Shown here piece by piece: positions 54,536 to 63,598 of a stretch of 64,000 nt of DNA; position 1 is the stretch's first letter; every line of letters starts with the position of its first letter. The notes below the pieces were generated by a model that was given only the letters and a program-made list of their open reading frames with translations, did no database searches and had not been told where the DNA came from. The position numbers and the translations under genes are program-made. The stretch comes from Stenotrophomonas maltophilia (lineage in GTDB: Bacteria > Pseudomonadota > Gammaproteobacteria > Xanthomonadales > Xanthomonadaceae), in NCBI GenBank assembly GCA_900113425.1, contig FOZF01000003.1, positions 124,001 to 188,000 of the forward strand. Reading direction: 5' to 3'.

Positions 54536-55375
54536 CTACAGGGATCTGCGCAGCAGTCTCGGCACCAGCAGCAGCGCGTGCGCCCAGATCGCTCCCCAGA
54601 CCGCCACCTGCACCGGCAACGAACGCTGTGGCGCCTCGAACCTGCGGAAGTAACGCCACAATCCGCGATGCTTGTGCCACTCGACGAAGAAGGGCCGCGA
54701 ACGGCTGGACACGCCGCGGACATGGGTGACCTGCAGGTCGTTGGCGATCGCCACCACCGCACCCGCCTCGCGCGCGCGCCGGCACAGGTCCAGGTCCTCG
54801 GCGTGCAACCGGTAACCGGCGTCCCAGCCACCGAGACGATCAAACAGCGTCCGCGGCATCAGCAGCAGCGCGCCGGACAGCGCCGGCACCGGCTGCAGCG
54901 TCTGTGCCGGATCGCGCGGAATCGCCAGTTTCGAGCCGCTGCCCGGCGAGCGCAGCATGGCCAGGAAATCCGGATCACGGCGGCGCACCGCCTCATCGGC
55001 ATGGCCGTGCTCATCCACCTGTTCGACCCCGAGCAGGCAGTCACCGAGCACGTGCGCGCGATCGCGCAGCCTGGCCAGGGTTTCCGGCTCGACCATCAGG
55101 TCCGGGTTGATGAACGCCAGCCACGGGCTGTGCGAATCGGCCGCGCCCTGGTTGTTGGCGGCGGCGAAGCCCGGATTGTCCGGATTGCCGATGAAGCGCA
55201 CGCGCGGGTCGTGGCTGGCGTGCCGCTGCACGATGTCCAGCGTGCCGTCCACCGAACCGTTGTCGATCACCCGGATTTCCGCCACATCCTGCGACTGGCG
55301 CAGCCGCGACAGGCAGGCATCGATGGTGCTGCCGCTCTGGTAGGTAACGACGATGGCGGCAATGGCGGCATTCAA
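54536..55375 (-). CDS. Family 2 glycosyltransferase (rhamnosyltransferase-like)
   Basis: The 279-residue GT-A enzyme shows [17 protein letters not shown] at the N-terminus, [10 protein letters not shown] near residue 40, GFAAANNQG near 72, and [10 protein letters not shown] near 90 (the metal DxD region reads NPD). [20 protein letters not shown] and [15 protein letters not shown] are also present. This pattern is shared with O-antigen and rhamnan transferases of the WbbL type. No ATG exists at the start. The TTG at 55375 has GGAG eight bases upstream and overlaps the previous stop (TTGA). The acceptor is unknown. One C-terminal hydrophobic segment ([16 protein letters not shown]) may touch the membrane. 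Confidence 0.85.
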   Translation of the reverse strand: MNAAIAAIVVTYQSGSTIDACLSRLRQSQDVAEIRVIDNGSVDGTLDIVQRHASHDPRVRFIGNPDNPGFAAANNQGAADSHSPWLAFINPDLMVEPETLARLRDRAHVLGDCLLGVEQVDEHGHADEAVRRRDPDFLAMLRSPGSGSKLAIPRDPAQTLQPVPALSGALLLMPRTLFDRLGGWDAGYRLHAEDLDLCRRAREAGAVVAIANDLQVTHVRGVSSRSRPFFVEWHKHRGLWRYFRRFEAPQRSLPVQVAVWGAIWAHALLLVPRLLRRSL

Positions 55376-56223
55376 GCGGTTGGCTCCGACGCGGATGGGA
55401 CGAACAGATCGCCCTGCTCGCGCGGCATTATCGCCTGCTGCATGCGCTGCTGCAGGTCCGCGCGCAGTTCGTGCAGCGGATCGTGCATCAGGAAGTCGGC
55501 CAGGCGTGGCAGCCAGCCAGGCCACCGCGCGGCCAACGCCTCCAGATCGCCATCGCGGCTGACCGCTTCGCCGGCGCGGCTGACGAACGCGTTCTCACAC
55601 AGCACGTTGCGCCAGCCCAGGCCCGCCATGCGCAGGCTCAGATCGACCAGCGCAGCGTTCCAGCCGGCGTAGCTTTCCACGTCCAGTCCGCCGGCACGGC
55701 GACGTGCATTGCCGCGCACCAGTACCGCATGGGTGACTGCCGATGGCAGCTCCGGGTGCAGGGTCGGCAGTGCGGCGCAGGTCTGCGCCAGCAGCGCTGT
55801 GTCGGTGGGCTCGGCATTGATCTCGCCCAGCCGCGGCCAGGCCGCAGTCTCGCCGGCATTGCACCAGGGCGTGGCGGTGGCGATGGCCGCATCGCGGGCG
55901 AAGGCATCCTGCAGCTGCTGCAGCCATCCCGGCGCCGGTACGCTGTCCGGCGCCAGCACGGCCACATCGAGCCCCTCGCAGGCACGCAGCATTTCATCCA
56001 GATGGGCCACCTCGCCCAGCGGCCGGGCGCGGCGGGTGTACTCGGCCTGCAGTGGCGTGTTCGCCAGCCAGTGCTCGACGACCGCCTGCGCGCGTGGTCC
56101 GGTCTGGGCATCGTCGGCCAACCAGACCGCGGTACCCGGTGCCGTACCAGCATCAAGTGCGGCCAGACACCGGTCCAGCGCCGCATCGTCCACGCACAGC
56201 GGCAACAACACGATCGCCCCCAT
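55372..56223 (-). CDS. Glycosyltransferase-like protein coupled to the GT2 gene
   Basis: The 283-residue protein begins GAIVLLPLCVDDAALDRCL and has VWLADDAQTGPRAQAVVEHW near residue 34 and VAVLAPDSVPAPGWLQQLQDAF near residue 87. It also has the acceptor-side block RRAGGLDVESYAGWNAALVDLSLRMAGLGW, split by position near 178. This is the shape of a GT2/GT-A fold, with APDS in place of the DxD. Activity is less certain than for its partner. A coupled stop-start (TTGA) joins it to the downstream GT2 gene, so the two probably act on the same glycan. Confidence 0.65.
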   Translation of the reverse strand: MGAIVLLPLCVDDAALDRCLAALDAGTAPGTAVWLADDAQTGPRAQAVVEHWLANTPLQAEYTRRARPLGEVAHLDEMLRACEGLDVAVLAPDSVPAPGWLQQLQDAFARDAAIATATPWCNAGETAAWPRLGEINAEPTDTALLAQTCAALPTLHPELPSAVTHAVLVRGNARRRAGGLDVESYAGWNAALVDLSLRMAGLGWRNVLCENAFVSRAGEAVSRDGDLEALAARWPGWLPRLADFLMHDPLHELRADLQQRMQQAIMPREQGDLFVPSASEPTA

Positions 56224-56267
56224 CCCGCCTCCGTGGTTGTCGGTGGCCACAGCGTAGCACCGGGAGG

Positions 56268-56292
56268 GTGCCGGCCGGGTTGCACCCGGCAC
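56268..56292. repeat. SMAG-like hairpin upstream of the glycosyltransferase pair
   Basis: GTGCCGG and CCGGCAC pair around a G-rich loop. A GTAG tetramer lies 15 bp to the left (56254-56257). It is a diverged relative of the SMAG type at best. Confidence 0.35.
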
Positions 56293-56333
56293 GTGCAGAG
56301 GCCGGAGCCGAAGCAGAAGCGGGGTTCATGGGA

Positions 56334-56355
56334 ACGGCGGGTGTCGCCCCGCCGT
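56334..56355. terminator. Hairpin after xpsD
   Basis: ACGGCGGG and CCCGCCGT form a perfect 8-bp stem around TGTCGC, six bp after the xpsD stop. It is the last element of the type II secretion operon. There is no T-run. Confidence 0.5.
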
Positions 56356-56361
56356 AACCCC

Positions 56362-58563
56362 CTACTTCTTTGCGCGCGGCTGGTTCAGCGGCTCCATCGC
56401 CCGGAAACGCTGGCTGTACTCGTCGGTCAGCGTGCGCGCTTCCTGCCCATTGCGAACGATGCTGGGCGTCAGCAGCACGATCACCTCCGAGCGACGGCTG
56501 GTGCGGCTCTTCTGCCCGAACAGCGCGCCGATCACCGGAATCCGGCTCAGGCCCGGAATGCCGCTGCTGCCGTCGGTGGCCGAGTCGGTGATGAGACCGG
56601 CCAGCATGATGGTGTCGCCGCTCTGCACGGCGGCCTCGGTAGCCAGCTTCTTGGTGGAGATGCGCGGGTTGCAGTTGCGCTCCTGCGGATTGCAGTTCTC
56701 CGGCACGTCCGACGCGCTGCTGACTTCCTGCACGATGTCCAGGAACACCGTGCCGTCGCGGGTCACGCGCGGGCGCACCTTCAGGATCACGCCGGTATCG
56801 ATGTACTGCACCGAGCTGTAGCTACTGGTGCCGACGCCGGTGTTCACCGTGGTGGTGCTGATCGGCACCTTGTCACCCACGTTGAGCGTGGCCTCGGCGT
56901 TGTTGCGCACGAACACCGACGGAGTCTGCAGCAGTCGCACATCCGTGACCTTGTCCAGCGCGCTCACCACCGCCGCACCGTTGTGGCCGGTGAACGCCCA
57001 GCCCAGGCCTTCGCCGCCGGTCGCGGCACCGGCGAAGCTGCTCCAGGAACCACCGGCCGCGGCCGGCAGGGTCACACCGCTCAAGGCTCCCGTCAGTGCA
57101 CGCCCGGCCACCGCGTTGTCGAAGAACCAGTTCACGCCGTACTTCAGGTCGCCATCCAGAGCGACCTCGGCCACCTGGGCCTCGATGTGCACCTGCAGCG
57201 GCATCACGTCCAGCTTCTCGATCACTTCGCGGATCGAGCGCCAGGCCTGCGGTGTCGCGCGCACCAGCAGCGTGTTGGTTTCCTCCACCGCCGACACGCC
57301 GACCCGGTCGCCTTCCACTTCCAGGCTGACGCTGACGTTGCCGGACTGGCGCTGCGGCAGGTTCAAGCTGCCATTACCGCCACTGGAACTGCTGCCCAGG
57401 GTCGAGCCGAAGCTGCTGCTGTTGTTGCTGTCCATGCCACGGTCGCTGTCGCTGTCCAGCTGCGAGGGAATGGCACCCGGGGCCAGCGACGCAGGGCTCG
57501 AGCCCCCCCGGTTGCCGCTGCTGGCGAACGCTTCACTGAGCCGCTCGGCAAGATCGCGCGCCTTGATGTAGCGCAGCTCATGGGAGAACAGGCGGGCACT
57601 GCCACCGGCCGTATCGATGCGGTCCAGCCATTGCTGGATCTGGTCCAGGTAGCGCACCTGCGGGGTGATCACCAGGACCGCGTTGGCGTTTTCCAGCGGC
57701 AGGAAGCGGAACATGCCGGCGCTGGGCGTCTTGCTCTCCTCGCCGAACACCTTCTCCAGGTCGCTGGCGACCTGCTCGGCCTTGCCGGACGTGATCGGGA
57801 ACACGCCCACCGACATGCCCGACAGCCAGTCCACATCGAAGATCTCCACCGTGCGCAGGTAGTTCTCCAGCTCGGCACGGGTGCCGCCGAGGGTGATCAC
57901 GTTGCGGCCGCTGTCGACGTTGACGATGGCGTTGGGCCGCGCGTACGGCTCCAGCACCTTCTTCATCTCGGTGGCGGAGATGAACTGCAGCGGCACCACC
58001 CGGACCTCGAAGCCGCGCGCGCTGGACGCCGGCGCGGTGCTTGGCGCGACAGTACCGGCCAGCGCCTGGTCGGCGGCAACGATGTTGTAGCGCCCGCCGC
58101 TGTACACCATGCGCGCGTTGTTCCAGCCCAGCACCATCTCCAGCAGGTTCAGCGCCTGTGCCGGCGAGACCGGTTTGGGCGTGGCCAACGTGACCGTGCC
58201 CTGCACCCCCGGCGCGATCACATAGTTCTGGCCCAGCATGTCACCGAGGATCGCCTTGACCACGGCATGCAGCGATTCGCCCTCGAAGTTGAACGTGGCG
58301 CTGCCGGTGCCGGCCGCATGCAATGCCGGCGACGGCGCGCGCGCGGCCTCGCGGTTGATCATCGTGCCGGTACCACGGCGGATCACCGCCTGCGGTGCCC
58401 CCTGGCTGTCGGCCGCCGCATCGGCCTGGACGTCTGCTGCGGCCTGGCCGGCGCTGGCCGCAGGTTGCAGGGCGCCCTTGCGCTGCACATGGGGGCTGGA
58501 GACGGTACTGCAGCCCACCAGCAGCGCGAGCACGAAGGACCAAGGAAGAAAACGCAGGCTCAT
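56362..58563 (-). CDS. xpsD: XpsD/GspD, type II secretion outer-membrane secretin
   Basis: XpsD forms the outer-membrane channel of the type II secretion system. The 733-residue lipoprotein has a lipobox ending at Cys18 (LALLVGCST). N-domains follow, with FEGESLHAVVKAILGDMLG near residue 95 and the repeated VVPLQFISATEMKKVLEPY and ELRYIKARDLAERLSEAF. A Ser/Asn/Gly-rich loop precedes the secretin core, which has VEETNTLLVRATPQ, VPISTTTVNTG, and MLAGLITDSATDGSSGIPGL near residue 655. In Xanthomonas the secretin is likewise the last gene and a lipoprotein that needs no pilotin. Confidence 0.95.
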   Translation of the reverse strand: MSLRFLPWSFVLALLVGCSTVSSPHVQRKGALQPAASAGQAAADVQADAAADSQGAPQAVIRRGTGTMINREAARAPSPALHAAGTGSATFNFEGESLHAVVKAILGDMLGQNYVIAPGVQGTVTLATPKPVSPAQALNLLEMVLGWNNARMVYSGGRYNIVAADQALAGTVAPSTAPASSARGFEVRVVPLQFISATEMKKVLEPYARPNAIVNVDSGRNVITLGGTRAELENYLRTVEIFDVDWLSGMSVGVFPITSGKAEQVASDLEKVFGEESKTPSAGMFRFLPLENANAVLVITPQVRYLDQIQQWLDRIDTAGGSARLFSHELRYIKARDLAERLSEAFASSGNRGGSSPASLAPGAIPSQLDSDSDRGMDSNNSSSFGSTLGSSSSGGNGSLNLPQRQSGNVSVSLEVEGDRVGVSAVEETNTLLVRATPQAWRSIREVIEKLDVMPLQVHIEAQVAEVALDGDLKYGVNWFFDNAVAGRALTGALSGVTLPAAAGGSWSSFAGAATGGEGLGWAFTGHNGAAVVSALDKVTDVRLLQTPSVFVRNNAEATLNVGDKVPISTTTVNTGVGTSSYSSVQYIDTGVILKVRPRVTRDGTVFLDIVQEVSSASDVPENCNPQERNCNPRISTKKLATEAAVQSGDTIMLAGLITDSATDGSSGIPGLSRIPVIGALFGQKSRTSRRSEVIVLLTPSIVRNGQEARTLTDEYSQRFRAMEPLNQPRAKK

Positions 58564-58572
58564 GCTCTCACT

Positions 58573-59364
58573 CTACCGGTTGGCGCCATTGCCCGAAGGC
58601 GGCGGCGACTGTTGTTGCTGTTGTTGTTGCAGCTGGCGGCGGCGGGCCTGGATGCGCTCGCGGATGGCCTGCATCTGCGCTTCGCTGGGCCCGTTGCTGT
58701 TGGCCGGCGGCGGAGGGGCGGCGGCAGACGCCGGCGCGGGTGTGGCGTCGGCTGCGCGTTGGGGTGCGGCCGCCGCCTGGGCGGGCGCGGCCTGCGCCGG
58801 CAGAGGTACCGGCGGTGGCACCGGCACGCCCGGTGCGGGTGCACCGGTACTGCCGCGCAGGACCGTCGGTGGCTCCCCGCCCTGACCGTTGAATACGGCA
58901 AGTTCCAGCACCTGGCTGCCGCCCGGGCCGATCACCGTCGCCTGGCGGGGTTGCAGCGCGACCAGCTGCCAACCGTCGACCGCGTCACCATTGAGGCGCA
59001 GGCGCAGCGAGCGGTTCTGCTCGGTACTGAACGTGGCCAGGCCGAAGTCGTCCGTGAGCAGCACGCCGGTCAGGCGCAATGCGGCACTGGCGCTGGGCTC
59101 GCTGCCGCCCAGCAGGTAAGGGCGCGGCCTGCGGTCCTCGGCGAACAGCGGACGCGCGGAGATGGCGCTGTAGCTGTCCGCACTGGCCATCCGTTCCGGA
59201 GCGAACGCCGGCAGCACCGGCAGTGCTGCCGCGGCGTCGGCGTCGCCCCCACCGGCCGGCAGGCGACTGCCCAGTCCGAAACCGGTGGCCAGCCATACCG
59301 CGGCGGACCAGCCGGCCAAGGCCAGCAGGAAACCGGTGCGCAGGCTGATGGGCTCACGTTTCAT
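58573..59364 (-). CDS. xpsN: XpsN, type II secretion inner-membrane protein (GspC-like role)
   Basis: XpsN is the Xanthomonadaceae component that links the inner-membrane platform to the secretin XpsD. The 263-residue protein has one membrane segment (residues about 9-30) and a periplasmic homology-region-like domain with SAISARPLFAEDRRPRPYL and LRLTGVLLTDDFGLATFS. A long Pro/Ala linker and a Gln/Arg-rich C-terminus (RRRQLQQQQQQQ) follow. The ATG at 59364 overlaps xpsM by 11 bases; the upstream open frame is a shadow. It lies 9 bp before xpsD. Confidence 0.85.
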   Translation of the reverse strand: MKREPISLRTGFLLALAGWSAAVWLATGFGLGSRLPAGGGDADAAAALPVLPAFAPERMASADSYSAISARPLFAEDRRPRPYLLGGSEPSASAALRLTGVLLTDDFGLATFSTEQNRSLRLRLNGDAVDGWQLVALQPRQATVIGPGGSQVLELAVFNGQGGEPPTVLRGSTGAPAPGVPVPPPVPLPAQAAPAQAAAAPQRAADATPAPASAAAPPPPANSNGPSEAQMQAIRERIQARRRQLQQQQQQQSPPPSGNGANR

Positions 59365-60058
59365 CGGCGACCTCCTCTCCCTCGGCGGCCGCCGGTGGCG
59401 GCGGTTCGACCGGGGCCGGGACCGGGGCGGCCACGGCGGGCTCCGCTGCCGGTGGTACTGCCGCAGCGCCACTGGCGGCGCCGGGCAACAGGTAGCCCGC
59501 CAGCTCGAAGGAGACGTCCAGGCCCAGCCCGGATTCGTTCGGCGACTGCTGGAAGCGCTGCGCGATGAGATTGAGGTTGTCCACGAACAACCGCGGACTG
59601 CCGGTTTCCAAGCTGTGCAGCACGGTCGCCAGTTCCGCCACGCCGCAGCGCAGGCGTACCTGCATGGCGACACGGACGAACTCGGCATCACGGCGATTGT
59701 CGGTCAGCGGCGTGCGGTTGCTGATGGTGCAGCTGCGGTTGCCGGGACTTGCAGTGGCCACCGCATCCTGCAGGCGCGCGCCGAGCGCGGCGGCAGCGGC
59801 TTCGGCAGTGGCCTCCTGCAGGAAGCCGGGTTGCCGCTGCAAGGCTTCACGGGTGGCGCGCAGCCGCTGTTCGATCTGGGGCTGCTGCTGCAGCTGCGCC
59901 TGCACGCGCTGCTGGCGCTCGCGCAGGGCCGCGACATCGGCATCGATCTCACGCAGCGGCTGGGTGAACCAGGGGTGCACCAGCAGCAGGTAAGCCAGGC
60001 CCAGCACCGCCAGCAGCAGCGCCAGCGCCAGCCAGCGGTCACGGCGTGCGCTTGGCAT
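59354..60058 (-). CDS. xpsM: XpsM/GspM, type II secretion inner-membrane protein
   Basis: The 234-residue bitopic protein has one membrane segment (WLALALLLAVLGLAYLLLV). A coiled coil rich in Gln, Arg and Leu (LRERQQRVQAQLQQQPQIE) and a ferredoxin-like periplasmic domain ending near VSFELAGYLLP follow. The C-terminal 45 residues are Pro/Ala-rich. GspM partners GspL; the gene overlaps xpsL by 20 bases and xpsN by 11. Confidence 0.88.
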   Translation of the reverse strand: MPSARRDRWLALALLLAVLGLAYLLLVHPWFTQPLREIDADVAALRERQQRVQAQLQQQPQIEQRLRATREALQRQPGFLQEATAEAAAAALGARLQDAVATASPGNRSCTISNRTPLTDNRRDAEFVRVAMQVRLRCGVAELATVLHSLETGSPRLFVDNLNLIAQRFQQSPNESGLGLDVSFELAGYLLPGAASGAAAVPPAAEPAVAAPVPAPVEPPPPAAAEGEEVADET

Positions 60059-61196
60059 CAGCCGCCTCCGGAGTCGATGCTGCCGGCGTTGCCGGTGCCG
60101 CCGCGGGCAACGGCTGCAGTTCGGCGGTCATGGTGAAGCGGTCCCGACCGCTGCCGGCGCCGTCCGCCTGCAGCACGCCGGTCAGGTTGACCTTGCGCCA
60201 TTGCGGAGCATCCTGCAGCAGCTGCACCAGCTGCGAGGCCTCTCGGCTGAGCCCGATCAGCTGCAGGCCGTTGTTCTCGATGGCCAGCTTCTCCAGATAG
60301 GTGCCTTCAGGCAGACGGCGGGTCAGCTCGTTCCAGATTTCCACCGTGCCGGCATGCTGGCGGCGCTGCGACTCCAGGAAGGCCGCGCCGTCGATCAGTG
60401 CCTGCAGCTGGGCGCGTTCACTGGCCACACCCCGGGCACTGCGCGCGCTGCGTTCGACGTCCGCACGCAGTTCGTCGGCGGCGGCGCGGCGGTTGTCCAG
60501 CAGCTGCAGTCCAGCCAGTACCAGCATCACCAGCGCGGCCAGGGCCAGCAGCAGGTTCCAGCGCCGCATCGGATCGGGCCGCGACTGGCGCTGGGCCGGC
60601 GGCAACAGGTTGACCTGCAACGTGCCAGCCTGCGCATCGATCGCGTCGACGCCGGCCAGGGCGTCGCCCCACTCGCCCACGCTGGCACGCCAGGCCTCCA
60701 TCTGGCGCAGCGGCCAGGCCACCAGTTCGACCTGCAGCTGGCCTTCCCCTGCCGCGCCCAGTTCACGCACGTCATAGCTGACCTGGCTGGCCTCGAACGG
60801 GGTCTGCCGGTCGATCTCATAACCGACCACCGCGTGCAGCCGGTCGCCGGCCGCGGCCGGCAGCCGCAGGGTGCGCCGCAGGACCCGCTCCACCGGCAGC
60901 AGCCAGAATCGCGGCAGGCTGCGCAGGCGCGGCTCCAGCACGCGATCCAGTGCGGCCGGAGACGAGGGCCACGGCAGGGTGACCACCGCCTCGCGGCGCT
61001 CGCCCGCTTCGCGCCAGACCTGCAGCTGGTCACCCTCGCGCTGCAGCAGCAACCGTGCCTGGGCCCAGCCCAGTGCCCATTGCCAACGCGCCGGCACCCA
61101 CGCCAGCAACGAGTGCCGCCACCAGCGCAGGAAACGGCCGGCGCCAGGACCGATCTGGCCCTGCACCTGCCGCAGACTGTCCTGCCAAGCCGTCAT
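60039..61196 (-). CDS. xpsL: XpsL/GspL, type II secretion assembly platform protein
   Basis: GspL recruits the ATPase XpsE to the inner membrane. The 385-residue protein has a cytoplasmic actin-like domain (residues about 20-205; RVLRRTLRLPAAAGDRLHAV near 103). One membrane segment follows near residues 217-236 (NLLLALAALVMLVLAGLQLL), then a coiled coil and a small periplasmic ferredoxin-like domain (WRKVNLTGVLQADG). The start overlaps the xpsK stop as ATGA. Confidence 0.9.
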   Translation of the reverse strand: MTAWQDSLRQVQGQIGPGAGRFLRWWRHSLLAWVPARWQWALGWAQARLLLQREGDQLQVWREAGERREAVVTLPWPSSPAALDRVLEPRLRSLPRFWLLPVERVLRRTLRLPAAAGDRLHAVVGYEIDRQTPFEASQVSYDVRELGAAGEGQLQVELVAWPLRQMEAWRASVGEWGDALAGVDAIDAQAGTLQVNLLPPAQRQSRPDPMRRWNLLLALAALVMLVLAGLQLLDNRRAAADELRADVERSARSARGVASERAQLQALIDGAAFLESQRRQHAGTVEIWNELTRRLPEGTYLEKLAIENNGLQLIGLSREASQLVQLLQDAPQWRKVNLTGVLQADGAGSGRDRFTMTAELQPLPAAAPATPAASTPEAADAKRTP

Positions 61197-62053
61197 CTTG
61201 CCGTCATTCCCTGCTCCCAGCGAAGCACTGTGTAGGACCGCCCGGGAATCCCCCCGGAGCCATTGCGAACCACTGCCTGCAACACCGACCTGCGTCCACT
61301 GCCGTCGATGACACGGGACTCGATACTATAGGTGCCGCTGCTGCTGGCAAGCGCTGAAGATCCATCCGCCGGATCGCCGTCACGCTCCGGTTGGTTCCGC
61401 TGCGCCAGCACGAGGTCGGCATCCAGGCCCAGCGCGGTCAGCACGGGAGCGCTGGCGAATCGCGGGTCCGGTCGCGCCTGGCGGCTGTAGAGGGTCAGGT
61501 GCGGCAGCATCTTCCGGTACAGCGGCCCGTTCATGCCCAGCACCCGCTGCAGCTCGCCGAGCGTCTCGAAGCGCTTGTTGCGGGGCCCATACGGCAGCCC
61601 GGCCGCAGCGTAATCCTGTGCCTCGGCACCGCCGCCGGGCTGCAGCAGGCTGTCCTCGTCACGCCAGTCGACGATCGCGCCGGCCAGCTGGCGCGCGTTG
61701 TCCACCGGTTCGCCAAGTGCCTGCAGATATGCGGTCAGCAGCGCCACGTCGGCCAGGTTCAGGTTGATCTTGCCGTTCTCGTCCAGCACCTGGATCTCGA
61801 TACGGGCACCGTCGAACTGCCAGCGATAGGTGCGGCCATCGGCCTGCCACGGCGCGCGCAGCGGATCCGGTGACAGCCGCATCAGTGCGTACTCAAGTCC
61901 CGCCCGGGCACGCTCCTGGCCACGTGCATCGTCGTCGAGCACGCGCTCCTGCAGATGCTCGACGCGGGCGCTGAGCGCGAACGCGCCCACCAGTGCGGTC
62001 ATCAGCGCGATCAACCACAGCACCAGCACCAGTGCGGCCCCGCGCGACCGCAT
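61193..62053 (-). CDS. xpsK: XpsK/GspK, minor pseudopilin
   Basis: GspK caps the pseudopilus tip with GspI and GspJ. The 286-residue protein has a short prepilin leader (MRSRG) and the hydrophobic N-helix AALVLVLWLIALMTALVGAF. As expected for GspK, there is no Glu5 at the usual place. A large alpha-domain insertion with DENGKINLNLADVALLTAYL near residue 95 and WRDEDSLLQPGG is also seen. The ATG at 62053 shares one base with the xpsJ stop. Confidence 0.92.
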   Translation of the reverse strand: MRSRGAALVLVLWLIALMTALVGAFALSARVEHLQERVLDDDARGQERARAGLEYALMRLSPDPLRAPWQADGRTYRWQFDGARIEIQVLDENGKINLNLADVALLTAYLQALGEPVDNARQLAGAIVDWRDEDSLLQPGGGAEAQDYAAAGLPYGPRNKRFETLGELQRVLGMNGPLYRKMLPHLTLYSRQARPDPRFASAPVLTALGLDADLVLAQRNQPERDGDPADGSSALASSSGTYSIESRVIDGSGRRSVLQAVVRNGSGGIPGRSYTVLRWEQGMTAR

Positions 62054-62685
62054 CAGCGTCCCCCTCCACCGCCGCCCAGGCGGGGTGCCACCACCAGGGG
62101 CGGCCATGCGGCGCCGCGGACCGGCACGATCCGCAGTTCCACCAGCAGAGGCAGGCGACGGGTGTCTTCCCAGCGCGGCAGCCACTCGGTCATCTGCCCG
62201 CTGCCGGCGTCGATGCCGCGATAGCGCATCTCCACCGCTTGCAGGCCGTCCACCAGCACCTCGGGCGGGCGTGGTGGCGTTTCGGCGATGCGCTCGCCCT
62301 CCTGCAGCAGTACCAGGTCCAGCAGCAGACGCTGCTGGCCGGCCTTGCCATCCACCTGCAGCGCATGCAGATAGGGCCCGCCGCGTCCGAGGTAGCCTGG
62401 CAGATCGGCGACGAACAGCATCCGTTGCTCTTCGCCCAGGAAGAACACCGGCTCGCGGGTCGGGTCAGGCACTTCCAGCGGGCTGCGCATCGCCCCGGCC
62501 AGCTGTCGCCGCAGCAGGGCCTGCACGGCGCGCATCCGCTCGCTTTCGGCAGCGATCTGTTCACCCCGCTGGCTGACCGCCATCGCCGAGCGCACGCTGG
62601 CGAACGCCAGCGCCAGGCCACCGGCAAGCAGCACGGTCGCCAGCATCACTTCAACCAGGGTGAATCCCGCAGCGCCCCGCTTCAT
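62053..62685 (-). CDS. xpsJ: XpsJ/GspJ, minor pseudopilin
   Basis: The 210-residue minor pseudopilin starts MKRGAAGFTLVEVMLATVLL with the prepilin peptidase site G-FTLVE and the conserved Glu. The C-terminal domain ends in a Gly-rich stretch (LGGGGGGR). It makes the tip complex with xpsI and xpsK. The frame is open for 149 codons upstream, but the ATG at 62685 overlaps the xpsI stop (ATGA) and gives the leader. Confidence 0.92.
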   Translation of the reverse strand: MKRGAAGFTLVEVMLATVLLAGGLALAFASVRSAMAVSQRGEQIAAESERMRAVQALLRRQLAGAMRSPLEVPDPTREPVFFLGEEQRMLFVADLPGYLGRGGPYLHALQVDGKAGQQRLLLDLVLLQEGERIAETPPRPPEVLVDGLQAVEMRYRGIDAGSGQMTEWLPRWEDTRRLPLLVELRIVPVRGAAWPPLVVAPRLGGGGGGR

Positions 62686-63098
62686 CGCGCGCGCTCCAGG
62701 TCCGGCGGCAGCAGGCGCAGGCTGCGCCAGCGCAGCTGTTCGCGTTCGCCATCGCCCCACCGCACCTGCAACTGCAGTTCGGCCAGCCACGGTGCACCCG
62801 GCGACTGCGTGGCCGCGACGTTGCCGGCGCGTGGCTCGGTCCAGGGCTGCACCTGCAGCTCCCAGCGATAGCGCCCGTTTTCCCAGTCGCCCTGCTGCTG
62901 GCCCACCTGCAGCGGCGCATCCACGCCCGCCGCGGCCAGCAGCGATTGCGCATGCAGGACGGCGCGCGTGCGCAGCTCGGCCTCGCGCACCTGCCTGGCA
63001 CCGCCGGACAGGCTGCCCAACAGCAGGGTCAGCGCCAGCCCGAGCAGAGCGAAGGCCACGATCACCTCCAGCAGCGTGAAACCGCGCGCCCGCCGCAT
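62682..63098 (-). CDS. xpsI: XpsI/GspI, minor pseudopilin
   Basis: The 138-residue pseudopilin has the leader MRRARG followed by FTLLEVIVAFALLGLALTLL. The start at 63098 is chosen over an ATG five codons upstream. It gives the usual six-residue leader, forms TGATG with the xpsH stop, and has GCAGG about seven bases upstream. The C-terminal beta domain contains YRWELQVQPW. Confidence 0.9.
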   Translation of the reverse strand: MRRARGFTLLEVIVAFALLGLALTLLLGSLSGGARQVREAELRTRAVLHAQSLLAAAGVDAPLQVGQQQGDWENGRYRWELQVQPWTEPRAGNVAATQSPGAPWLAELQLQVRWGDGEREQLRWRSLRLLPPDLERAR

Positions 63099-63592
63099 CA
63101 CTGCGCCTGCCATGGGCCGGAGCGGACTTCACCGGTCAACCAGCCGACGTCGATGCGCCATTCGGCGGCATCACGCTGCAGGCGGATGCGGCCGCCACTG
63201 GAACCGCCGTCGGGATGGAACTCGATCACACCCTGCCCTGGCGCAGTGGCCAGCTGCGCAGCGCCTTCGAAACGCACCGTCAGCTGTGCCGGCAGCTCGC
63301 CCTGGCGCTGGTTCGCCCCTTGCCAGCGATGCCGTGCCGGCTCGATCACGAACCGCTGCGGTTCGCCGCGCGCGATCGCCTGTGCACGCACCATGCGCAG
63401 CTGGTTGGCGATGTCCTTGCCGGCGCTGCGCAACTGCATGCCGGCGAAGCCACGCGACAGTCCCGCCGCGGTGATCAGGCCGATGGCCGCGATCAGCGCG
63501 ATCACCAGCAGCATCTCCAGCAGCGACAGCCCCGCCGGGCGCCTGCCGTGCAGGCGCGGTCGGGGCAACCGGCGCGGCAGGAAATACGTCAT
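63098..63592 (-). CDS. xpsH: XpsH/GspH, minor pseudopilin
   Basis: The 164-residue minor pseudopilin has a long leader of about 20 residues with the processing site G-LSLLEMLLVIALIAAIG. The C-terminal domain contains RFVIEPARHRWQG. GspH-like proteins connect the pseudopilus shaft to the tip. It lies 6 bp after xpsG and one base before xpsI. Confidence 0.9.
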   Translation of the reverse strand: MTYFLPRRLPRPRLHGRRPAGLSLLEMLLVIALIAAIGLITAAGLSRGFAGMQLRSAGKDIANQLRMVRAQAIARGEPQRFVIEPARHRWQGANQRQGELPAQLTVRFEGAAQLATAPGQGVIEFHPDGGSSGGRIRLQRDAAEWRIDVGWLTGEVRSGPWQAQ

Positions 63593-63598
63593 GCGTGC

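Noticed and set aside
55471..59568. A 1365-codon open frame on the plus strand across the xps genes
   Set aside because: It is antisense to xpsD, xpsN and the glycosyltransferase genes, which have clear motifs and overlapping starts. Long shadow frames are expected at this GC content. The translation is Gln/His/Arg/Ala-rich without domains.
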